Shown: piece by piece, positions 29,056-40,627 of the stretch
How positions within the stretch are numbered: position 1 is the first letter of the stretch
Layout: each line of letters starts with the position of its first letter
Origin: Mesostigma viride
Lineage: Eukaryota > Streptophyta > Mesostigmatophyceae > Mesostigmatales > Mesostigmataceae
Direction: 5' to 3'
Length of the DNA: 43,049 nucleotides
NCBI GenBank assembly: GCA_009746045.1
Contig: RPFO01000256.1
Location: 1,631,656 to 1,674,704, forward strand
Position numbers and translations under genes: made by a program
The notes under the pieces: model-generated
What the model was told of the DNA's origin: nothing
The model's database searches: none
What the model saw: only the letters and a program-made list of their open reading frames with translations

Positions 29056-29059
29056 TTAA

Positions 29060-31182
29060 TCAGGACTTTTGTATGGAACTATGATAGTTTGTGTGATTCG
29101 GGCCAGTTATTTTGGGCCTAGGTCAGGGGGGGTGTCCAAAAACAAGAAAATTTACACGACGCTGGATTCGAGTAGATCTCGCGAAAACAAGCATGTTTGC
29201 CACTGGTCGCAACCCCAGGGGGTCTCTAGGTTAGGAGTTAAAGAGCCTCAAAAACCGTTAACTTAAAGGGTAGGTAGGTAGGGTGCCGGGCCGATATGGG
29301 GTTTTTACATCAAAACACTTGGATTTCTGCTAGCTCCCTGTATGGTCGGAATTTTGAAACGGTTTGACGGACAAACTGATAGCACTTGGCGAGCTGAACC
29401 CAAATCTGCAGTCAAAATTTTGGTAGGTACCATAGAGGGGGGGGTGTTGCCCGCAAGATGGTGCTGCCCCTAGGCACGGAAGTATGCTGCCGTCTGCCAC
29501 CACTACAAGGCTTCGGCTATCCAGCGCCATGCCGTGCCAGTATCGCGTCGCGCCGGCCAATGACCCATTTTAGAAAACCGGAATTTTCCCATACACCAAT
29601 ATGCTCAAACGGTAGAGCTCGCGGAGCTGATCATTTTGCTCCCTAGGTCGACCCCTATAACCCTTGGGACCTCAGGGTTTTGCTAGGTTTAGCGCCTACG
29701 TGCTAGGTAGGTAGGGTCCAAGGGCCAACTTTTGGAAAATTTCAGCGTATGTGTCTGATATTTTTGTTTCGGACACCCCCCCTGCCTAGGTTGTTGTATG
29801 CGATCTTCTAGGGGCCGGTGCAGTCGCGCCGCGCTGCGTACTTTATAGCTGGTTGAGATATTGTACTCGGGCGTGGATTCTGTAGGCGAGGGTCGATGTC
29901 GACCCGAGATCTTGTGTGGACTGCATGCTTGGGAAGGTCGGCGCCATGTCGGCGCCCTTTGCATGCCAGCTTAGTGGCAGACCTAGGTGAAATTGGTCCG
30001 AGGACGAGAGTCTCGTCCTCTTGGTTTGATGAATGATAAGTGCGATGACGCCTACACATTAAACCTGGGGCAACTATCCATTTGTAATTGGTCTTGCTAG
30101 CCATTATAAGTGTGTATTAATTAGCTTGGCGTCAAGCCGCGATGCCAGATATCTCACGACCCCAGTCGTGAAGCGCAATCTGCATTAGGCCACCTTGATT
30201 ATTCCTAATTCCGGCATGGAGGATCTTTCGCTACGTCACTCAGGCTAGGGACCTGGGTTGGCACGTAACACTGGTATCGGAGGTAAAATGTGCTGGAGAG
30301 GTTAGCTAACTCTCGCGGAGAGAGCTAGTGTAGCCAGTTAGGATAGCAAGGCGGTGCTTAGTGTAGATAGAGGTTCCGGTATTCAACGATTGATGACTGG
30401 TCGGCGGCAGCCCGTAAAGGGATTCAACGACGACCTCGGCAGCAAGCGGCAGTCCGGGATACTCGGCGGGGCTAGTAATAGCCCTGTGGTGAGGTGCCAT
30501 AGGCAGTAGCGGCCATTACCCCTGTTTTCAACGACTTCTAGTGGTGGTAGAGCTCCGGCTCCCAACGACACTCGACGGCGGCCAGCCCAGGGGTTTTCAA
30601 CGACATTGGTTATGGTACGTGGGCGTCCCCAACATCTACTGCTCCAACCTAGGGCCATTGCTGGTACTTTTGACGTCATGAAAGCAGCGTTTTGGACTAG
30701 TGGAAGATGATGTTACAGCATAAAAAGTCCATTTTATCATGAATGAACATGGCCAACAACCCCAAGTGCCCCTAAATTTCTCAATATTTGTAGAGAAATG
30801 CTACTTCTCATAATTAAAACCTGCACAAATGCACAATTTGGGGCATGCATGTGAAAGTTTGAAGTACAAATTCACAATGAGGTTTTACATTTTTCAATTA
30901 ATAATGGTATCTCATTCTTCAATCAATCAATTTGCAATCGTCCAAACAATTTATTCATTTCATACATGTCCGAATATGTTGAAAGAACACATGCAAGTGC
31001 TCAATCAGCGTGGACCCCCTTGGACGCGCCCCACCATATATACATTGGACACGTCACCCCAACTAAGTACTAAACTGCCCAAAGTCACGGTAACTGATCC
31101 AACTACTATGTACATCTGCATTTCTCCACGTTGCGGTGGGCAATTACGTGCAAAACGCGATTTCGTGCAAAGTCCTCGCCCA
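29060..31182. other. Non-coding stretch without a convincing gene
   Basis: The block GGTAGGTAGGGT occurs at about 29271 and 29705. A TGGTATCGGAGG sequence at 30272-30283, preceded by ...GTAACA, resembles the tRNA-Met primer-binding site of LTR retrotransposons (TGGTATCAGAGC). I find no matching LTR start, gag or pol, so this is only a hint. CAACGA(C/T) recurs irregularly between 30381 and 30605. Confidence 0.4.
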
Positions 31183-34100
31183 TCATCGCTTGCCAGGTCG
31201 ATATGAAGGAATGTTGTCCCAGCTGGCGCCTTCCTTCAGGAGAGTAACATGTTCTCTAGCGAACTTCAGAGGGAAACGAAACTTTTGCTCGCACTCATTA
31301 CTCCAACCGAGGTCGTGCCCTTCATCAAACCATCTGAACACCACCTTCTCCCTCTCTTTGCCCAGGAGGGTGCCAAAGAGCGGAAAATCTTCCTTCTTGG
31401 GGTACTTGTGCTCCCAGTTTATGCACACCTCGTCTACCCATTTCGAACTCCAACCTCCGCGACTCAGTTTCGCGCCATCCATAAAGCGCATCCGGACGTC
31501 CGGCCGAACGTCCCTGATTCGGTTTTCGGCCGTCGCATCTCTGCCCTGACCACCACCCTTCTGCGGCTGTGCAGGTTCGTCGGCACCCTCCGTCTCCTGC
31601 CCCGCCCCTCGCCTGCCCCCTCCCCGACGTTTTGCCTTCTGCCCCTGCGCAGCCGCCGCCTCTGCCATCAACTCTTCGTACGTTTTTTCTGGCTGACCGC
31701 ACGGTAAGGCTGGTGCGTGAGTTGGTGCGTTGGGTGGGAGCTCGTCCCCTCCCCCCCCGGTTGTGCAACTGGTTCGCCGACCGCGGCCTGGCCAACAACA
31801 CGGCCGGCCTCTCTGGACACAGTCCCAGACGCGGATCCACGGGGAAACCGAACTGGAGTTTCTTCTTCGCCTTTCCCTGCACGTAAGCACATGCCAATTA
31901 ACATGAATACGGAAGGGTCGTGTGAGAAATCAATGAAGCCATGGACTGATGCAAAAAAACTTATGTAGAAATATATTAAGGTACTTATAAAACTCGTTTA
32001 TTGAAAATGAAATTTACCGGCCGAATGTACCGTTGGAGCGTGGAAGGGCATCCTTGGTCGATCGAAGATATCCGTCAATGCGGTCAACGGTGCGGTCGAT
32101 GTCCCTGGCGGCGCCTCAACATCGACCACCTCAGTCGGGCGCATCAATCCGGCAAACGCCGGCCCTCCACCTGAGACTTTCGGCGGACCCTCCACGTTAC
32201 GAGCCTCCAATAACCTCTTCTGCAGTGGGGTGCTCGCAACAAAATCCGTGTCAGCCGACGGCTCCGGATCGTCATCCTCATTCAGCAGTATCGTGTTCGG
32301 GCATTGCTCCATCCCCGTCGAGCGGGGGGCAAAGTCATCACAACCGTCCTTCCTGACGACGGTACGGGATCGTCACCCAGACCCAAAGAAACCGAGGCGA
32401 GGGCGGGGGTCCCCTCAACCGGGGGTCCCCATGAATCCTGACGAGGCCTCATTCCCATCTGTCGGACACGACCGCCTCCCGTAAATCGGGAACGCCCGCC
32501 GGCGCTACCAGTAACAGGCCGCGAGCCTGCTTCCTGCTGGCGATCCCCATCCTCATCACAGATACGCCCGCCGGCGTTACCAGTAACAGGCTGCGAGCCT
32601 CCTTCCTGCTGGCGATCCCCCTCCTCATCACAGATACGCCCGCCGGCGTTTCCAGTAACAGGCCGCGAGCCTCCTTCCTGCTGGCGATCCCCCTCCTCAT
32701 CACAGATACGCCCGCCGGCGTTTCCAGTAACAGGCCGCGAGCCTCCCTCCCGCTGGCGATCCCCCTCCTCGTCACAGATACGCCCGCCGGCGTTTCCAAC
32801 GACAGGCCTCGAGTCTCCTTCACCAGCACGCTGGCGCTTACCTCCCCCCTGTTGTCTTCATCCCCCCCATTGTCTCCTCACGCGAGCCTCCATCACCCCG
32901 ACGGCGCTTTTTCCCTCCCCTTCCATCTCCTCCCCCGTCCCTCTCCCCCTCCCCCCTCCTCCCTCCTCCCCATCCCCTTTCTCCCCCTCCGCCTGCCCCC
33001 ACCCATCCCGGGCGGGTGCCCCTCAGCAATATCCTCCTCCCCGTCCTCCTCCTCCCCCTCTTCCTCCTTCTCCTCCTCATCCTCCTCCTTCTCATCCTCA
33101 TCCTCATCCGCCTCCCCCTCTTCCTCCTTCTCCGAATCATCATCCTCATCAGACGAAGAATCGTCGTCGGAAAAGTAGGCGAGGCCTTCCCACCCATCTA
33201 AACAAGCCAATATTTGATAAGGCGGACCAGGCGCTTCCACCGGCGGATATGGGCGGGCTCCCCGAACACCAGCAGAACTCTGCAGGGTGCCCTAAAAAGG
33301 GCGTTGGTCATCTTGTCAACCACATCCCACACGACCGGGCTCAAATGCGAGGAGGGTTTGGGAATGTGGCGCTCCTCCGGAATGCAGTCTGGGTCCCACT
33401 TGCGCAGGTTCCTCCACTTCTCGTTGCTGTCAGCTGCCAGGTCCAGCACAGCAAACGCCTGGTCCTTCAGCGACCGAGGAATTTTGTCAGACCCCGTGCA
33501 CAACTCGTCCACCACCTTCGTCACCACCAGATCCTTTCTTTTTTCGTTTTCCATCCATGTCATTGTCCTGTATGCGATCCAGTCGGATCCCATCCTCACC
33601 CCCTTCCAATCGCTGTAGGCTTCCAACCTGTCCCGCCACCCCTTCTTGGCCTTGGTAGTCCCCTTGCCCTCCTCCTCCTCCTCGACCTCCTCCTCCGCCG
33701 CCGCCTCCTGGCACACCCAGCAGATGTTTGGTCTTCACACCCAAATCGTCATACAAATGACGGGGGTGGGAAGCGAGCAGCCCTCTCGGGAACTTCCAGT
33801 CCTTCTGGTCGACCACTTTCCTTTTAGCCGGCGGAAGGTCCCTCAGCGTGAGAATGATCGCCCTCGTGGCCGTGACGACCACCCGCCAAAAGTCTCTGGT
33901 CAGGCGGCAGTCGGCGATGAACTTGTCGAGGTCCGTGGCGAAGGTGCCCTTCAGCTTCACGCCAAACACGTGCTCCCTCACCAATACGGGGTCGAAAGTC
34001 CCGTTTAGTTGTCTGCAGGAGCCAATCAGCTCGGGGTTCTCCAGGAACTTGATGTGGGCGAATTGCTTTGCCCCTCTATCAAATTCTTGGCGACTTCCAT

Positions 34101-36802
34101 TATTTTTATCAGGTTGCTGGGAGGGGCCTCACAGGACATGATCGGCGCTTGGATCAGGCTGTCGAAGTACTGGAAACTCGCAAGTTCCCGATGCGCGGTG
34201 AAAATGGACAGTTCGTGCGCCTTGTCTTTAGGGCGCGTGTCAAGGAAGTCTTGCCGAGCCGCGATATCCTGTGCGATCGCCGGCTTGCCGTCGACAGCGG
34301 GCTTCAAAGGGTCCTCACACCAGAACAGCCAGCGCTGCATGAAGTTCTTCTGGTCCGGCCCCCACTTGTCCGTCTCTTCAGCCCCCCTGCCTTGTCGCCT
34401 GCGCCGTCCCCTTCGGCCTTGGCTTGCTCTCCTTTCTGCCAAAAGGGCTTCACAATCGCCCAGATCTTGCCGTACAGAGGAGTTGGGATAGACACGCCCT
34501 TCCCTCTCTTGAGGGGTCCATATGCCTGGTAGGCCCGGTGCACATCCCCCAGCGCTGAGCCCCACGTTGCCTTGGCTTGGGCTGTGTCCTCGGCGTTCAT
34601 GGCGTTCCCGAGCTGCCTGACAACTTCGATCATCTTGCCGACTTGTTCGGAAACCTGCATCGCCGTAGGGCAACAACGCGCAGAGACACATCGATAGTCC
34701 TCCCAAATAAGCACAACTCAACTGAGAACAAGAATACGACTGACAGAAACGCCGGCGGTCGCATCTTGACAAAAATATGGCATACTAAGGTGGAACATGA
34801 AAACCCCTTATAGAAACGCCGGTGGTCGCATCTTTACCAAACTAATGGCATACTGAAAATAACACGAGAAAACCACTTATAGAAACGCCGGCGGTCGCAA
34901 CTTGGCTTACCTTCTCTTCACGGATCTGCCACCAGGTCGGCAGGATGGTCTCACCCTTGAGCATCTGCACGTCCACCCCCCCGAATTTCTTCCAATCCAT
35001 TGCCCACTCCTCCAGCTTCTCCGCGGCCACGGTCTTCGTGACTTCCTGCTCCTTCCCTCCCCGCGCAACGACCCTTAGCTTTTCCGCCTTCATGAAACCG
35101 TTCAGCATTGCCTGGTACCACACAGATCTTTGGTCCACCGTCATATTTGGGGCGACCAGTTCGAATTTCACCGATTTGATGAGTGTGGTAAAGTGGTTCC
35201 CGTCCAGCACGAGAAAGCCGCAAATGGCTGGCGGCAACTGTGGCTTCTTCTCGATGGAGCCATCTCCCAGGCGGACTTGCACAAACTGTCCAAAAGCGCG
35301 GCCTTTCTCACGTCCACGGGCTTAAGATCGTCCAGCAATCGGCCCGTCCTGTCAGAACCTTGGTGGAAGCAGCTTCGGCCATTCCCTTGGCCGAGCTCGT
35401 TCGCAGGTAGATATCAATCTCTTTGTCAGTCATTGCGCGAGCGTAGCCAGCCTTCATTGTCCGTGCCCCCCCATCTCCCCGAAGAGTTGCGCGACCTGAC
35501 GCTGGTGCCTTCCTTTTTCATCCAGTCATGAAAAGTGTTGGGGCACCGGTCAGCCAAAAACTGGAACGAGTACCGCCACACAGGAATCACCAGCTTGTCG
35601 TGGCCGTAGTCGGACTCCGAGTTTGCAAAAATGGTGGCGTTCTGCTCGCCTCTCGACAGATGCAAGTCTCGTGCGAGGAGCTTCTGAGGCCCAACGAACA
35701 GGTTCCTTGTCCACACCCGATTTCGATGCACCAAGGCTTTGGACATCTCATCGAGGTCCCGAGGCTGAACGGCAAGCTCCTGCCGCAACCGTTTGCCCTT
35801 CGCGATCTCATCGTTCACATCCAGGATGTCATCATCATCCTGCGACACCGGGGACTTCTCCCATTTCTCAAGCAGAGACACGGGAGCATCCGCAACCTCC
35901 ACCTCCTTTCCTTTCCCCTTTCCCTTCAGCGCCTTCCCCTTGTAGGTCGCAAGTGCTTCGGAGAGTCCCTTCTGGTGTTCGTCGACGGCAGCAGTCCACG
36001 TACTATCTATTTTCATGTTCTCGCGGCGCGGGTGCTGGTCGAGGCTGATTGAGTACAGGATGGCCGCGTGGGTCGCCCTCTCGGCCTGCACGTACTGCAG
36101 TGATGCGAAAAAATCAGGAAAGCATAACCAAAAGGAATAAAGTAAATGTCGATTGAGAAACGCCGGCCGTCGCAACCTACATGAAACCTGAACCTCAACA
36201 TCAAAGCCCCCCTCACAACAGAGGTACACTCGGCTCATTTCCCTCAACCGTGATGCGAAAAAATCAGGAAAACATAGTCAAAAGGAAGTAAGTGTCACAC
36301 TTAAGAAACGCCGGCCGTCGCAACCTACATGAAACCTGGATCTCAAGAAGCCCCCTCACAACAGAGGTACACTTACCTCATTCCCCTTAACAATGATAGG
36401 AAAAAATCAGGAAAGCATAACCAAAAGGAATAAAGTAAATGTCACACTTGAGAAACGCCGGCCGTCGCAACCTAGATGAAACCTAAACCTCAAGATCAAA
36501 GCCCCCCTCACAACAGAGGTACACTTGGCTCATTTCCCTCAACGATGCGAAATCAGGAAAGGAAGTAAGTGTTAGTCAAAAGGAAGTAAGTGTCACACTT
36601 AAGAAACGCCGGCCGTCGCAACCTACATGAAACGTGGACCTCAAGAACAAAGCCCCCCTCACAACAGAGGTAGACTTACCTCATTCCCCTCAACCGCTGC
36701 TGCTTCAGCCGCTTTCTTCGACCCCTTCGCGATCTTCGGAGACTTGTCCCGGCGGGCATCGTGTTCCTTCAACATCTTGATCAGAGTCTTGGCGTCCGCC
36801 AT
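31183..36802 (-). CDS. Very long unrecognised multi-exon gene with acidic and repeat regions
   Basis: Exons: 36802-36680, 36094-34911, 34654-32018 and 31876-31183, with GT/AG junctions in compatible phase. I do not recognise the product. It would exceed 1,600 residues. The start (MADAKTLIKMLKEHDARR) is 16 nt after the stop of the upstream gene. Recognisable features: a Lys/Gly-rich stretch (KALKGKGKGKEVEV), globular-looking blocks (RVWTRNLFVGPQKLLARDL; WWQIREEK; NFMQRWLFWCEDPLKPA; LTRDFWRVVVTATRAIILTL), a CWVC pair near 33727, an acidic Asp/Glu/Ser run (33170-33020), five 24-residue repeats (32830-32470) and a basic/Trp-rich end (SSKWVDEVCINWEHKYP). The frame must change at least eight times, mostly at G-, A- or T-runs (near 35469, 35355, 35287, 34398, 34063, 33730, 33211, 32361 and 31755). 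This suggests base-calling indels rather than decay. Confidence 0.5.
32470..32830 (-). repeat. Five in-frame 72-bp coding repeats
   Basis: The period is 72 bp (GCGAGCCT on the plus strand recurs at 32521, 32593, 32665 and 32737). In the frame that fits the rest of the gene, each unit encodes 24 residues containing SRPVTGNAGGRICDEEGD. Each copy except the last one or two carries on the minus strand GAAACGCCGGCGGGCGTATC. That is the motif otherwise found outside coding sequence on the plus strand between 34.7 and 42.5 kb. Confidence 0.7.
34655..34910 (-). other. Intron with three copies of the GAAACG-N8-CG motif
   Basis: The intron starts GTAAGCC right after ...GAAGAGAAG and ends ...GCGATGCAG. 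Copies of the motif start at 34746, 34813 and 34882 (plus-strand reading), spaced 67 and 69 bp, with similar sequence between them. The copy at 34882-34902 lies within 10 nt of the 5' splice site. Confidence 0.65.
36095..36679 (-). repeat. Intron made of four ~148-bp tandem repeats
   Basis: The intron starts GTAAGTCTACC and ends CATCACTGCAG. It consists of four repeats that each contain GAAACGCCGGCCGTCGCAAC (starts 36157, 36305, 36452 and 36603), the block CCCCTCACAACAGAGGTA and AAATCAGGAAA. Because each unit begins near a GGTAAGT-like sequence, some copies preserve a potential 5' splice site (about 36373 and 36679 on the minus strand) and others have lost it. Confidence 0.75.
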
Positions 36803-36818
36803 CGTCACCGTCTTCAGT

Positions 36819-39318
36819 TTACACTTCCTCTCCTTCTTTGCCCTCGAACAGGTTCTCCTGCATCCACTTTATCAAGGCCTTGGCGCTCGGGATCTCCTCA
36901 GGCTGTGTGGCTCCATCGGGCGCGCACGCATTCTTCACGATCAACTCAGCGACTTGATGGAGAGTCATCATCTGGTTCCGTACCTCAGGTGGGGCTGTTT
37001 CCGTTCTCACCTCGGCCACAACCCGCTTTGCTAACGTCCTCAGTTTATAAGCATCCGCTTGCTCCTTAAAGCGTGTCATTTTCGCAGTATCGCCGTCGCT
37101 TCCACCCGCGCCCTCTGACACAGGCTCACCGACAGCGATAGCCCCCTCTCCCTGGAGATTTGCCCCACCCTGACGACCGGCTTCCTGCAAGAACATTATC
37201 AACGGAAGATTTTTAATGTAAGAAAAGTGTAGAGAAACGCCGGCCGTCGTAACTCTGTCAATTGAGGACGAACCTAAACTTTCAATTTGTAAGTCAACGG
37301 TAACTTACCCTTCCCCCCTCTGCAGTGGAACCACCGTAAGATCCACTTCCCCTCCTCTCACCGCCCTCTTGCTGCTCGAACGGACTTCCCTGTAAAAAAA
37401 GCAAACGCGATTGTCGATTAACAAGAAAAAAATTACTACAAAAATAAACAAGGATATACGCACGCAAACCATTTCATTACAAGTAAACCGGAGAGGAATC
37501 TGACGCACTCATGTACCTGGGTGCTTCCCGCCATTGAGCGGGCTTCTCTTGCACCCACATCCTCTTGCCGGCCCTGCGAACATTTCAACGGAAAGTAAAA
37601 ATCCGCTTAGTTGTCGGAAATGACATTTCTGGCGAATATTGCAAAAAAATGCTTATGTATTTCACGACATCAATTAAATGGGCAGAGACTTACGAAGATC
37701 GACCCGCCACCTTCCAAATTGCTCGGCGTCATTTCGAAAACTTCTTCTTCCCCTGCATCGACCCCCTTCCCCCTTCCCCTTGGCCGCGGCGGGGGCATAT
37801 CGCCCGTCGCGACCGGCTTGGAAGTCGCGGGGGATCCCTTGCGGTTGAGGGCACTGCGGCCGACTCGTGCACACTCTCCCCCCTCTTTTGGGCTACTGCG
37901 GCAGGCGCGGCATGGGAGGGCGCGGCGGCTACTGTCTGTGGCGCATTCTGAGCCAACCGAGCCAACCTTAGCTCCTGCTGGAGCAGGGTTTCGAAACGAG
38001 GCGAATGTGTTTTTGGAGAGATAAGGCACCTTGGCGACTTCAGGTTTGTCATTAAGGATGTCTTGGTACAGCGCGAATTGCTGTTCACGAGTGCCATTCG
38101 CGAGTCGCTGAAACCGCTCAATCTGAGACCGCTTAACCGGATCGTCCACCATCTCACGACCACCGTGGTACTCATCCTTCCCAGTGACCGCGGCAAAGCT
38201 GACACCAGATTCCACCATTGGGGGCGGCGTGCCCTCCCTTGCACGCTTGTGAGGAGGCTGTTGTGAGGAGGCGCCTTGGGCCTGAACTGGTTGCCCTTCA
38301 GACCTTCCCCCTAGGGGGAGAGTCGCCGACCACCTGCGATGTAGGGCCGCCCTTTTCCATCTGCAACAACAAAACAAAAAAATTGGAAAAATCATACGAG
38401 TCAGCAGGAAGATGCGCCCCACGTCGCAACTCAATACAAAAAATGCATCATTATGTCAAGGTACAAACAACGTTATAATTCAGAATGAACAGAGATTCAT
38501 AACAAGAGAACGACGCACTAAAAGATGCGACCGCCGTCGCAACTTTCGTCAATTCACTCTCTATACAAACAACTCTATGTCCCTCATAAAGAATCATTTG
38601 GCAAGGAAATGCAAAAAAATTCGGTTACCAACTCCGTCGACCCATAAGTGGTTCGCGAATGGGAAATCGCTGCTGATTTTCGGTCGGGCCCTTCATGGTA
38701 TTTTCGAAATCTCGAGGCAAGGTTGCGCGGAAGAGGGCCCTCCTTAATCATGCGTGCGATCGGACTGGCCATGGAAAGGGATAGCTGGTTCCTGGACTGC
38801 CTTGCACGGTCAACCATCTTGAAACTTCCCCTAAGAAGGAAATCAGACGTCAGACGGTTGAATATGCGAACGTCAAGATTTGACCAACCCATCATCCATT
38901 CAACCACCTTCTCCGCGGCATCATGGAAGACCTGGCTCTCATCCTCCATTCCTCCAGACCCAAACACACAATCGGCCGTGTTGTCGTCGTGCCTCCTAAG
39001 GCGAATGTTCACGTCCTCTTTGTCATCATCCATTTCCGACAGCCGAATTACAGCCCTTTTGGCTCCGTCCACTCCATCCTCAAGAAGGACGTCCATCTGC
39101 GCCCCTCCCACACAATTGTTGTCAACGTATTGTTGCAGATGACGGGAAATCATGTCCTTTCCGAAAGCTACGATGTGTTCCCCACACAGACCCATGTCGG
39201 TAATTGACAGCTTTTTACATTTCCTATCCCGGCACTTCTTATCGGGATCCTTCTCAAAAATCCGGAAAACAGCGTCCTGATATGGACGTCCCCTTATGTC
39301 GACCGTCAGACTGGACAT
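36819..39318 (-). CDS. Unrecognised five-exon gene with N-terminal Cys/His motif
   Basis: Exons: 39318-38629, 38360-37694, 37573-37517, 37389-37309 and 37184-36819. Junctions are GT/AG and all exons join in phase 0, except for one frame change at a G5 run near 38310 and a compensating pair around 37980-37890. The product is about 620 residues. The N-terminus (MSSLTVDIRG) leads to KCRDRKCKKL...GLCGEHI, a CX4C...CX2H arrangement that could bind zinc and recurs in the neighbouring gene at 39598-40463. The middle is disordered (Pro/Ala/Gly/Arg-rich), then comes a helical-looking C-terminus (KMTRFKEQADAYKLRTLAKR; MMTLHQVAELIVKNA). The start is supported by a leader shared with the neighbour and an upstream motif at 39434-39454. 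Function unknown. Confidence 0.55.
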
Positions 39319-39433
39319 CTGCGAAACCAGAACATACCGGCCGCGAGTAGTTTATATTATTAAAAAAAATTGGCATTTATTAAGTCATCTTCATCTATTT
39401 ACGCGAGCTAAAATTTGAAGAAAATGCAACAAA

Positions 39434-39454
39434 GAAACGCCCTGGGGCGCAACT
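39434..39454. promoter_or_regulatory. Upstream motif GAAACG-CCCTGGGG-CGCAAC
   Basis: This copy lies 116 bp before the ATG at 39318. Its centre is self-complementary (CGCC-CTGG-GGCG), so it can form a short stem. A second copy, GAAACG-CCGGCGGG-CGCAAC, lies at 39573-39593, between this gene and the stop of the next. A promoter role is inferred from position only. Confidence 0.45.
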
Positions 39455-39597
39455 TCCTCAATAACCACTTTTACGTACAAACGAATGGCAATCACATTGA
39501 CTACGATTGTCACTACATACGAATGTCCAGACAATATAATGTGTATGTAGAGGGGGGGCATTCAACACGAGAGAAACGCCGGCGGGCGCAACTCATA

Positions 39598-40463
39598 TCA
39601 ATATAGACTGTCCCGCGACTCGTTCCACTCTCTGCAGGTTTTGCAACAACCGATCGAGCGAACTCTCGGAACCTCTTTCGCCGCCATTTCATCGACACGA
39701 GCGAACATCTCTTCTTTGGCGGCCACCAACTTTGCCTCCTTGTTGGCGGTGTCAGGATAGATTTCGGACCTCCTCGTCTTCATCGGGGCCACTCTCTCCA
39801 AATACTCTGCACACAGAGAATCCTGCTCCTCCTCCACAATCGCCTTCACGCCGGATACAATCGCTTTGGCTTTTGTTTCCACGCGAAAATCGAACTCTCG
39901 TTGAGTTATCAGCGGAATGTCGGCGAGCGCAAAACACATACGCCGATAAAGTTCGCTTACATCCGTGTCACGCGAGTCGGCAAAAGGTGTCGTCATCAAA
40001 AAGCATCTCAAGCTACTCCAACCATTTTCTTGGGCGCCGGCAACGTAGCCTCCCTTTGCCAAGTCCGCACCTGTCGCGGAGTCTTTGACTATCCAATCTT
40101 CAAGCAAGTACTCGTCTCCCCCGGTGAAATCAAAATTTACACCCACGACCTCTCCGGCAGTCATGTCCAGGCGAAGTCGCAGGGCCCCCCCGCCAATCCA
40201 GGTCCGAGGGCGCCCGCCATTCCAAGTCCGCGACTGAGGGCATTTTCGATGTGACGAGAATGTTCTTCGTGCTTTCGGCAATACAAGTCAAATCCGAGAG
40301 CGGTTTTCTTGCAAGTGGACACATCACACTTGCGCGGCGCCCCTATTGAGCGAGCAACACTCTGAATGACAGTGGCAACCGCTTGGTGTTGTTGAAGTCG
40401 TTGCCAATCCTCCATCAGGAGGTGACTAGACGAATCAGACGAATCTTCCGTCGAACCGGACAT
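39598..40463 (-). CDS. Unrecognised gene with Cys/His motif, one frame change
   Basis: ATG at 40463 begins MSGSTEDSSDSSSHLL. The segment KCDVSTCKKTALGFDLYCRKH gives the same CX4C...CX2H layout as the gene at 39318, and the two share the leader CCGGTATGT...CGCAG directly before ATGTCC. They are therefore probably paralogues. At a G7 run near 40190 the frame moves by one base and then continues LRLRLDMTAGEVVGVNFDF, a Glu/Lys-rich helical stretch (VETKAKAIVSGVKAIVEEE), and ends CCKTCREWNESRDSLY at 39598. About 288 residues if the frames are joined. Function unknown; a nucleic-acid or protein-binding role is possible from the Cys/His motif only. Confidence 0.5.
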
Positions 40464-40574
40464 CTGCGACAGTTTACGATCACATACCGGCCCCGGAAAA
40501 TAAAATTCAAAAAACGTTTTGAAATTTTTTTATTGTACTTGTTTATTAATACGAAGGTTTAAATTTGGCACAAA

Positions 40575-40595
40575 GAAACGCCCCAAGGCGCAACT
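40575..40595. promoter_or_regulatory. Upstream motif GAAACG-CCCCAAGG-CGCAAC
   Basis: It lies 112 bp before the ATG at 40463. Its centre is CGCC-CCAA-GGCG, so the stem is kept while the loop differs from the copy at 39434 (CTGG). This compensated pattern suggests that a dyad, rather than the exact core sequence, is retained. Confidence 0.45.
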
Positions 40596-40627
40596 TGTCG
40601 AACAGCAATATGGCGATAAAACATTAT

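Noticed and set aside
30240-30290. LTR retrotransposon primer-binding site
   Set aside because: TGGTATCGGAGG resembles one, but no second LTR, clear LTR start, gag or pol was found nearby.
31249-34532. Plus-strand open frames opposite the long minus-strand gene
   Set aside because: Their composition is low-complexity (Pro/Leu/Ser or poly-acid complements) and splice-consistent frames are on the minus strand.
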